Notes under the pieces: generated by a model | Database searches by the model: none | What the model was told of the DNA's origin: nothing | Seen by the model: only the letters and a program-made list of their open reading frames with translations | DNA from: Metabacillus sediminilitoris | GTDB lineage: Bacteria; Bacillota; Bacilli; Bacillales; Bacillaceae | DNA: 64,000 bases | Assembly: GCF_009720625.1 (NCBI RefSeq) | Contig: NZ_CP046266.1 | Location: 3,419,501 to 3,483,500, forward strand | Direction: 5' to 3' | Program-made: the position numbers and the translations under genes | Shown here: one piece after another, positions 55,876 to 64,000 of the stretch | Position numbering within the stretch: position 1 is the first letter of the stretch | Layout of the letters: each line of letters begins with the position of its first letter

Positions 55876-56519
55876 TTTGACACCTCCTACTCAATAAGCA
55901 CAATTGCCTTGATTCGTAAAAAGAAGGACATAGACAGTCTGAATATTAGACGTTCTTTGCCAAGAATTATGAAAGTGGCTAGACCTTGAGGACGTAGCGC
56001 GGGAGACCACATATAAAAATGCTAAAAAAAACAAATTGTTTTGCTGCTATGTAAAAAATTGCACGCTATAAATCTTACTTAATTGATGATTTGATGACTC
56101 CATGGTTGATTATAATATACTTTATAAAGCTTGTCCAAAAGCGTTTTCAGCTAGATAACATGTCTAGGCAGATTAAGAATTATGATTACTCAAGCAATAA
56201 AAAAACTGAAGTAAAGAGGGGACGAACTTTACTTCAGCCAAGTGAGCGACTAAATTGTACCCAACAAGAAGAACAACTCTTATTTGACTACGTTGCATAT
56301 TATGCGGATAAAAATAGTTTTGTATCCTCTAATGCCTAGATATGCCGTGTAAACTTTACAAGATAAGTATATTGTTCGGGCAACCTAAGGAAAAAGGGTG
56401 GGAAAAGCATTTGTATCCATTGCATTTTGCAAGCAGTATTTATAGCTTATAGGATATTGTTCCCTATTTGTAATTCTTGTTATTGTATGCATGGTATGTA
56501 GGGATTGCAACCATTCGCC
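55876..56519. other. gpsA-yphE intergenic region
   Basis: About 640 bases. At 55893-56000 lies another possible member of the decayed repeat family (AAGCACAATTGCCTTGATTCG at its left). A weak small reading frame is at 56160-56339. No clear terminator for gpsA was found. Confidence 0.4.
56160..56339 (+). CDS. Doubtful small open frame, 59 aa
   Basis: The frame MSRQIKNYDYSSNKKTEVKR continues to LFDYVAYYADKNSFVSSNA. It is opposite to all neighbours, has no Shine-Dalgarno before either this ATG or the upstream in-frame ATG at 56091, and matches nothing I know. Its composition is protein-like, so a young or decayed gene is possible. Confidence 0.2.
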   Translation: MSRQIKNYDYSSNKKTEVKRGRTLLQPSERLNCTQQEEQLLFDYVAYYADKNSFVSSNA

Positions 56520-57554
56520 TTAACGATTCTCCATTATATTCACTAAATCTTCCATTTCATGTGTTTTTACACGAGCCATTAAAGAATCAACAGCAATCTT
56601 TGGTTCCTTCTCATTAAATAACACATCATATAACGCCTCTGTAATTGGCATTTTCACATTATATTTACGAGCTAATTGATATGCCGCCTTTGTTGTTCGA
56701 ACACCTTCAACAACCATTCCCATGTTTTCTAACACTTCTTCTAATTTTTGGCCTTTTCCAAGTAAGTTTCCTGCTCTCCAGTTACGAGAATGTACACTTG
56801 TACATGTCACAATTAGGTCACCTATACCTGTTAGTCCTGAAAACGTTAATGGATTTCCACCCATTTTACTTCCTAATCGTGCAATTTCAGCAAGTCCTCG
56901 AGTAATAAGGGCAGCTTTGGCATTATCTCCATACCCAAGACCGTCTGTTATACCTGCTGCTAATGCAATAATGTTTTTTAAAGCTCCCCCTATTTCAACT
57001 CCGATAATATCAGGGTTTGTATATACACGGAAGTGTTGATTAATAAACAAATCTTGTATATATTCAGCAGCAGCCATATTTTTTGAAGAAGATGTGACAG
57101 TTGTAATATGTCTTTGACTCACCTCTTCGGCGTGGCTTGGTCCAGATAAGACTACGACGTCTTTTAATAATTGACTAGGCATTTCTTCTTCAATAATTTC
57201 TGATATACGAAGCAATGAATCAGGCTCAATCCCTTTGCTCACATGAACAATTATGATTGCATCATTAATGACCTTTGAAATATCGCTTAAAACACCTCTA
57301 ATTGCTTTCGTTGGTACTGCCAATACAACAGTCCGGGCACCCGCTAAGCTTTGCTTTAGATCTGAAAAACCTTCAATTTTCTCCGGTAACACAACACCAG
57401 GAAGGTATTTTTCATTTTTTCGTGTTTCATTTATTTCGTTAATTAATTGTGGACGATGGCCCCATAATTTCACATTATGTCCGTTATCTGCAAGTACAAT
57501 CGCTAATGCCGTACCCCAACTGCCGGCTCCTAACACTGTAATCTGTTCCACCAT
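56520..57554 (-). CDS. gpsA: Glycerol-3-phosphate dehydrogenase [NAD(P)+]
   Basis: A 344-residue enzyme that makes sn-glycerol 3-phosphate for phospholipids. The dinucleotide-binding motif is VLGAGSWGTALAIVLADNG, and the catalytic lysine region is VEIGGALKNIIALAAGITDG. It lies 12 bases downstream of der, the conserved der-gpsA pair. Confidence 0.96.
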   Translation of the reverse strand: MVEQITVLGAGSWGTALAIVLADNGHNVKLWGHRPQLINEINETRKNEKYLPGVVLPEKIEGFSDLKQSLAGARTVVLAVPTKAIRGVLSDISKVINDAIIIVHVSKGIEPDSLLRISEIIEEEMPSQLLKDVVVLSGPSHAEEVSQRHITTVTSSSKNMAAAEYIQDLFINQHFRVYTNPDIIGVEIGGALKNIIALAAGITDGLGYGDNAKAALITRGLAEIARLGSKMGGNPLTFSGLTGIGDLIVTCTSVHSRNWRAGNLLGKGQKLEEVLENMGMVVEGVRTTKAAYQLARKYNVKMPITEALYDVLFNEKEPKIAVDSLMARVKTHEMEDLVNIMENR

Positions 57555-57566
57555 ATCACACCCTTT

Positions 57567-58877
57567 TTATTTTCTTTCTCTAGCAAATATTTTAATAGGA
57601 GTACCTTCAAATTCAAATGCTGCTCTAATTCGGTTTTCTAAGAATCGTTCATAAGAAAAATGCATGAGTTCCGGATCATTTACAAATACAACAAATGTTG
57701 GAGGATTAACAGCAACTTGGGCCGTATAAAATATTTTTAAACGTTTTCCTTTATGTGTTGGTGTTGGATTCATTGCAACAGCATCCATCACAACATCATT
57801 TAATACATTTGTTTGAACTCTTCTTGAGTGATTTTCGCTCGCTCGAATAATGTTAGGCATCAGCGTATGAATTCGTTTTTTTGTCTTTGCTGATAAGTAT
57901 ACAATAGGTGCGTAATCTAAAAATTTAAAATGATCACGAATGTTTTCTTCGAACTTTTTCATTGTACGCTCATCTTTTTCAACAGCATCCCATTTATTCA
58001 CAACAATAATAACAGCTTTGCCAGCTTCATGAGCATATCCTGCAATATGCTTATCTTGTTCGATAATTCCCTCTTCCCCATCAATCACAACTAATATAAC
58101 GTCTGATCGGTCGATTGCCTTTAGAGCCCGAAGAACACTATATTTTTCAGTCGTTTCATACACTTTACCTTTTTTCCTCATCCCAGCTGTATCGATGATA
58201 ACAAATTCTTGTCCTTCATATTTATAAACTGTATCAATAGCATCACGAGTTGTTCCTGCAATATCACTTACAATGACACGATCTTCACCTAAAATCGCAT
58301 TAACCAGAGAAGATTTCCCAACATTTGGTCTGCCAATCAAAGAAAATTTTATCGTTGAATCATCATAATCATCTGTACCAATATTTTTGAAGTGTTTTGC
58401 AACTTCATCTAATAAGTCACCAAGCCCTAATCCATGTGATCCTGAAATTGGATATGGTTCACCAAACCCTAGTGAATAAAAATCGTAAATATTTGCTCGC
58501 ATTTCAGGATTGTCCACTTTATTGACTGCAAGCACAATCGGTTTATTTGAACGATAAAGAATTTTGGCCACTTCTTCATCAGCAGCTGTCACACCTTCAC
58601 GACCATTTGTTAAAAAAATGATAACATCTGCTTCTTCAATTGCGATTTCTGCTTGTTGGCGAATTTGCGCTAAAAATGGTTCATCACCAATATCGATTCC
58701 ACCTGTATCAATAATATTAAATTGATAATTTAGCCACTCACCTGAGCTATAAATACGATCTCTTGTTACACCGGGAATATCCTCTACTATCGAGACACGT
58801 TCCCCAACGATTCGGTTAAAAATAGTAGATTTTCCTACATTTGGACGTCCAACAATTGCTACAATTGGTTTTGCCAT
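57567..58877 (-). CDS. der: Ribosome biogenesis GTPase Der (EngA)
   Basis: A 436-residue protein with two GTPase domains and a KH-like C-terminus. The two Walker A motifs are [12 protein letters not shown] (near residue 8) and [12 protein letters not shown] (near 183); the NKVD and NKWD motifs give guanine specificity. It is essential for 50S subunit assembly. An element of unknown nature (58935-59110) lies upstream. Confidence 0.97.
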   Translation of the reverse strand: MAKPIVAIVGRPNVGKSTIFNRIVGERVSIVEDIPGVTRDRIYSSGEWLNYQFNIIDTGGIDIGDEPFLAQIRQQAEIAIEEADVIIFLTNGREGVTAADEEVAKILYRSNKPIVLAVNKVDNPEMRANIYDFYSLGFGEPYPISGSHGLGLGDLLDEVAKHFKNIGTDDYDDSTIKFSLIGRPNVGKSSLVNAILGEDRVIVSDIAGTTRDAIDTVYKYEGQEFVIIDTAGMRKKGKVYETTEKYSVLRALKAIDRSDVILVVIDGEEGIIEQDKHIAGYAHEAGKAVIIVVNKWDAVEKDERTMKKFEENIRDHFKFLDYAPIVYLSAKTKKRIHTLMPNIIRASENHSRRVQTNVLNDVVMDAVAMNPTPTHKGKRLKIFYTAQVAVNPPTFVVFVNDPELMHFSYERFLENRIRAAFEFEGTPIKIFARERK

Positions 58878-58934
58878 AAAAAAACACCTTCCTTTATTTT
58901 TGCAAATACCTTGAAAACAAATAGATATGTATAT

Positions 58935-59110
58935 AAAGCGAGACTCTCATCAGAAGGGAGTTCTTGATTCCTCACTGATGTTTTGCAAGACTTATCACGC
59001 TTAGAACCGCACATTTGTGGGTCCTGTCCTTTATCGGACATTTACGCGCAGTAATCTCACCACTATTAACTCTATGTCCTATTCAGACTTAGAGATGGAG
59101 GGTTACTGCT
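58935..59110 (-). repeat. Structured dispersed element (copy B) upstream of der
   Basis: On the minus strand, in order: a palindrome (GCAGTAACCCTCCA with TGGTGAGATTACTGC, about 59043-59107), GTCCGATAAAGGAC (a further short hairpin), the core TTCTAAGCGTGATAAGT, a hairpin (CATCAG with CTGATG and GGAGT-type inner pairs), and GAGTCTCGCTTTA. The core, last hairpin and end also occur in copy A (10953-11150), and the first palindrome in copy C (2994-3067). No reliable gene inside. Confidence 0.6.
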
Positions 59111-59158
59111 AATTTATTTCATTATTTTTTCTGGTATTAGCTATTGTATATCTACAAA

Positions 59159-59192
59159 AGAAACCCTCCTATTTAGCTAAGAAGGGCTTAAC
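59159..59192 (-). terminator. Terminator after ypzH
   Basis: AGCCCTTCTT and AGGAGGGTTT (minus strand) pair with mismatches around eight bases and are followed by CTTTTG. Confidence 0.6.
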
Positions 59193-59228
59193 TTATATAT
59201 AGTAGCAAACATTTCATGAATACTCAAC

Positions 59229-59423
59229 TTAGTGTTTGACGACAACATATAAATCATCACCAATTCCATGAGCAATACCATCTAATATGGCTTCAAGGTT
59301 TTTTGCATAGACATGCATTTCCTCTTTGGTCTTACAAATAAAGATCGCTGTACCGCCTGCTGCTCTTGATTCATCTGTTGTTATAATGGCAAGTATATAT
59401 TTTTCAAGTTCTGTACTCATCAT
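59229..59423 (-). CDS. ypzH: YIEGIA capping-complex subunit YpzH
   Basis: A 64-residue protein (LEKYILAIITTDESRAAGGT, ending DGIAHGIGDDLYVVVKH). It corresponds to the small protein annotated in many Bacillus genomes as the capping complex subunit for YIEGIA. Its start overlaps the yphB stop codon (two ATGs in a row are possible). Coupling to yphB supports a shared complex; its activity is not known. Confidence 0.78.
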   Translation of the reverse strand: MMSTELEKYILAIITTDESRAAGGTAIFICKTKEEMHVYAKNLEAILDGIAHGIGDDLYVVVKH

Positions 59424-60310
59424 ATACCCCCTCGACGGTTAGCCTTTGCTTCAGATGGCATCCTTATTGCATTTTCTAGTGTTGGAACCTCTCCGATCAC
59501 ACGCATTGCCTTTTCAACATTACGATCTTGCGGAAGAACAAAGACACCTAGGCGTCCATCATTTAAATCTCTTTTCGCTAAAGGAACCAATGATGGCTCT
59601 CCTGAATCTCTAACAACTCCAAGTGCAGTTGAAACATCATGAAGGATTGCTTGCCTTTGACCTAGATTTGCAATCGTTGTTGATGAATTAAAGTTTTTAG
59701 GCGTTAACACAAACCCCATCCCATATTTTAAGACAGCCTCCTGTTTATCAGGTATCCCAATATTCATAATATATATATTTCCAACATACAAACCGGCACC
59801 TTCAAAATGTGGTTCTACATATTCGATTGTAACAAGATCTTTAATTCGACTTCCTGCCATTAATTTTCTAGAAATAAAAAAGCAAATGGCTCCGACAATA
59901 ATTGCAGCATAAAAATTAACAACCAAATAAGCAAATGTAGTTAATAATGAAGTGAAAATAACAAGATAATTCCTACTTTCAAAGGCAATAGCAATGCCTT
60001 CAATGTATGTACTACCACGCGGAACAAGTTCAAAACCATCTAAAACAGTAAGTGTATTTCGTTCCATGTTTCGAACATCACGAAATTGCGATGCTGCCAA
60101 TGTTAGAAAAGTAATCGCTGTAAAATCCTCTTCCATAATTGATGGGACAGCAACTGTACCTAACCCAGCAGCAATAACACCAAGTGCAACATGGATGATC
60201 TTCCCATGTAAGTATGTTGGATATTGCCTGTAATCTGTTCTAAGCATATGGAGCCTTGTGAGTATTCCTACTATTACTCCAAAAAGCACCGGCATTGTAT
60301 ATTCATTCAT
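59420..60310 (-). CDS. yphB: YIEGIA family membrane protein YphB
   Basis: A 296-residue protein that contains its name-giving motif in STYIEGIAIAFESRNY. The N-terminal half has several membrane spans (TMPVLFGVIVGILTRLHML, IIHVALGVIAAGLGTVAVP, LVIFTSLLTTFAYLVVNFY). The C-terminal half is soluble (NFNSSTTIANLGQRQAILHD). It overlaps yphA and ypzH by four bases each. It is probably a sporulation-related membrane protein; no biochemical role is established. Confidence 0.85.
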   Translation of the reverse strand: MNEYTMPVLFGVIVGILTRLHMLRTDYRQYPTYLHGKIIHVALGVIAAGLGTVAVPSIMEEDFTAITFLTLAASQFRDVRNMERNTLTVLDGFELVPRGSTYIEGIAIAFESRNYLVIFTSLLTTFAYLVVNFYAAIIVGAICFFISRKLMAGSRIKDLVTIEYVEPHFEGAGLYVGNIYIMNIGIPDKQEAVLKYGMGFVLTPKNFNSSTTIANLGQRQAILHDVSTALGVVRDSGEPSLVPLAKRDLNDGRLGVFVLPQDRNVEKAMRVIGEVPTLENAIRMPSEAKANRRGGI

Positions 60311-60912
60311 TTTAGCCTTGCTTCTCCTTTTGCAGGTTTTTGTATTGATTGTTCAATTAGTAAAATAATATGCTGTGTGATTGACCAAAGATAGATAATC
60401 GAGCAACCAATGACCACTATATCCAAAAAGGCTGAAGTACCAATAATTAAACCATTATGAAATTCACCCATAATGAAGCAGTAGATAAATTCCCCTTGGC
60501 ATACAGAAATGATATAAAGAGCGTACTTTTGGATTGTTTGTTTTACTAAATAAATAGCTAACAGACTAATGATGATACTTATAATTAATCGATAATCAAA
60601 TACAAACCAAACTGGATCATAAATTCGAAAAAGTAAAATTCCAGAATAGGCAAATGTTAAAGTGAATGAAGACATATAAAATATAAATGTTTTACGTCCT
60701 TTTTGTTTCACAACAAGATAATAGCCCATACATAAAAACAACAATAAGGAAACCCTTATATTAAATTGGCCTATTTCCATATAAAATTTACTGATGACAA
60801 TAGTAAATAAAATAAAAAATGACATCATCAGTCTCATTTTTCCTTTTTTCATCAAAAAAGTTGAAACAATCCAGGCTAACCACATAAACCAATAAAAAAA
60901 AATTCCTTCCAC
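60307..60912 (-). CDS. yphA: Membrane protein YphA
   Basis: A 201-residue protein with about six membrane spans, beginning EGIFFYWFMWLAWIVSTFLM. The start chosen is GTG at 60912, six bases after AGGAGGG, giving a length and N-terminus close to B. subtilis YphA; ATG 60936 lies upstream of the ribosome site. It opens the yphA-yphB-ypzH set, in which each gene overlaps the next. Function is unknown. Confidence 0.8.
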   Translation of the reverse strand: MEGIFFYWFMWLAWIVSTFLMKKGKMRLMMSFFILFTIVISKFYMEIGQFNIRVSLLLFLCMGYYLVVKQKGRKTFIFYMSSFTLTFAYSGILLFRIYDPVWFVFDYRLIISIIISLLAIYLVKQTIQKYALYIISVCQGEFIYCFIMGEFHNGLIIGTSAFLDIVVIGCSIIYLWSITQHIILLIEQSIQKPAKGEARLK

Positions 60913-61114
60913 AGCCAACCCTCCTACTATTCCCATTATGCCTGATTCCCATTACATTTAATCGTAAATTAACAAAAAATAGCACTTATGAATATAGGGA
61001 AAATAACAAAAAATAGTTTTAAGAACAAAAGTGCAGCGCTTTATATCGTGCACATTTTTCAAGGAATATTAGGGCATGTTTAAAAAGATATTGAAACAAT
61101 TTGGAGGGTTCATA

Positions 61115-61246
61115 ATGGGAAAAGATCGACAAGAAAAAAAACTTAGGAAGAGCGAACGAGTAGAATCAGACCGAGATCAATCACTTAATTACCCTGGAGC
61201 AACAACATTAGAGGGACCTGATTCAGCAAGAGAACGAAATAAATAA
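61115..61246 (+). CDS. ypzI: Small protein YpzI, 43 aa
   Basis: The frame is MGKDRQEKKLRKSERVESDR, then DQSLNYPGATTLEGPDSARE and RNK. The segment NYPGATTLEGP is distinctive and, as I recall, typical of the YpzI family found at this place in Bacillus. Highly charged, probably unfolded and possibly spore-associated. GGAGGG precedes the ATG and a terminator shared with fni follows. Confidence 0.7.
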   Translation: MGKDRQEKKLRKSERVESDRDQSLNYPGATTLEGPDSARERNK

Positions 61247-61251
61247 AACAA

Positions 61252-61294
61252 AAAAATGGCTAAGATTGGTTATGGAACCAAATAGCCATTTTTT
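61252..61294. terminator. Bidirectional terminator between ypzI and fni
   Basis: AATGGCTA and TAGCCATT pair around about 20 bases that also hold GGTT/AACC, with A and T runs outside the stem. Confidence 0.75.
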
Positions 61295-61295
61295 C

Positions 61296-63510
<2,215 letters not shown>

Positions 63511-63683
63511 CTCGATTACCTCCTTGGTCAAAACCTTTGCAACTTTAGAATAAATGTATGTAAAATTTCATTTTATAAATAAAGCTATTACTACCTTCAA
63601 AATAAAATGAAAAAAAAACCTCTTAATAATAAACTTCTAATAAATGCTACTTTTTGTCAAGTAAGAAGTACTCAACATGATTA

Positions 63684-64000
63684 TTATTTTTTTAGAAGCT
63701 TACCTATTTCATCCATTATGATATTTGACATCTCATCAGCTGCTATTTTTTTCTCCCGGTATTCATCCATATTAATAGGTTTACCGTAAATAACTCGTAA
63801 AGTTTTGAAAGGTTTATATGGTCCTTTAATGGCACATGGAACTACAGCTGCAGTTGAACGGAGTGCAAAGAAGCCCGCTCCTGCCTGCCCTTTACCTAAT
63901 TCTCCATTTTTACTTCTTGTTCCTTCAGGAAAAAAGCCTAAAACATTTCCTTCTTTTAAAATTTTTAAGCCTGTACGTAGTGCTTCTCGATCACTACCGC
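63684..64000 (-). CDS. 1-acyl-sn-glycerol-3-phosphate acyltransferase (PlsC family), C-terminal part
   Basis: The last 105 codons of a gene that continues past the right edge. LGFFPEGTRSKNGELGKGQA carries the FPEGTRS motif III of PlsC acyltransferases, and VVPCAIKGPYKPF corresponds to motif IV. It transfers an acyl chain to lysophosphatidate in phospholipid synthesis. Its place before the ypfD gene agrees with the cmk-plsC-rpsA order of several Bacillus species. The catalytic HX4D motif is outside the window. Confidence 0.85.
   Translation of the reverse strand, partial: GSDREALRTGLKILKEGNVLGFFPEGTRSKNGELGKGQAGAGFFALRSTAAVVPCAIKGPYKPFKTLRVIYGKPINMDEYREKKIAADEMSNIIMDEIGKLLKK

Noticed and set aside
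56722..57654. Plus-strand frames of 105 and 133 codons opposite gpsA and the end of der
   Set aside because: Antisense shadows of two well-supported genes with no start signals.
58859..59041. 60-codon minus-strand frame overlapping the start of der
   Set aside because: It runs through element B into the der ribosome site and has no initiation signal of its own.
61115..61246. Possibility that ypzI is a fragment of a longer gene
   Set aside because: It has its own ribosome site, stop and terminator, and the whole 43-residue sequence is coherent.

Overview
The window is a continuous piece of a low-GC, endospore-forming Bacillaceae chromosome. Gene order follows the Bacillus subtilis segment from yprA (mrfA) through ponA, dinG, panBCD, qcrABC, the aro/trp supraoperon, mtrAB, hbs, spoIVA and der to ypfD. 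Spore genes (sspM, spoIVA, ypjB), bacillithiol genes (bshA, bshB1), the TRAP gene mtrB and strong GGAGG ribosome sites all agree with this. I cannot name the species. I see no prophage, intact insertion sequence, rRNA, tRNA or CRISPR array.

Layout. 1-6.2 kb: the 5' part of mrfA, a PTS IIA protein, a small heat-shock protein and many small genes typical of spore formers, including a four-gene cluster of tiny proteins (2102-2943). One of these resembles the Tad1/Acb2 nucleotide-sponge family. 6.3-17.2 kb: recU-ponA facing ypoC-nth, dnaD, asnS, ypmB, ypmA and dinG. The aspB gene found between asnS and ypmB in B. subtilis is absent. 17.5-25.7 kb: pantothenate (panBCD), then ypjD-dapB-mgsA-bshB1-bshA-cca-birA, with many stop/start overlaps. 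25.9-32.5 kb: ypjB, ypjA, the cytochrome bc complex (qcrABC), ypiF, ypiB and ypiA. 32.6-46.8 kb: aromatic amino acid genes aroC-aroB-aroH, trpE-D-C-(F+B)-A, hisC, tyrA and aroA, followed by an unrecognised amidohydrolase-like gene. 46.9-52.7 kb: cheR, ndk, heptaprenyl diphosphate and menaquinone genes, mtrB, mtrA (folE) and hbs. 53.1-64 kb: spoIVA, yphF, yphE, gpsA, der, the YIEGIA set (yphA-yphB-ypzH), ypzI, fni, the S1-domain protein YpfD and the 3' part of a plsC-like acyltransferase.

How the genes work together. Shikimate-pathway enzymes make chorismate. AroH and TyrA send it to phenylalanine and tyrosine, and the trp operon sends it to tryptophan. The trp operon has a readable control region upstream of trpE: a promoter, eleven (G/U)AG triplets for TRAP, mutually exclusive antiterminator and terminator hairpins, and a hairpin over the trpE Shine-Dalgarno. 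The sensor protein TRAP (mtrB) is encoded 7 kb away. No trpG is present here.

Most notable: the Tad1-like gene in a small-gene cluster; an in-frame trpF-trpB fusion; the complete TRAP leader; a probably non-catalytic amidohydrolase-like gene next to aroA; a family of structured intergenic elements with a conserved core and a compensated hairpin (10.95-11.15 kb, 58.9-59.1 kb, partial at 3.0 kb); and two nested palindromic GC-rich elements (27.5 and 36.4 kb), one of which, with a terminator, separates hisC from tyrA.
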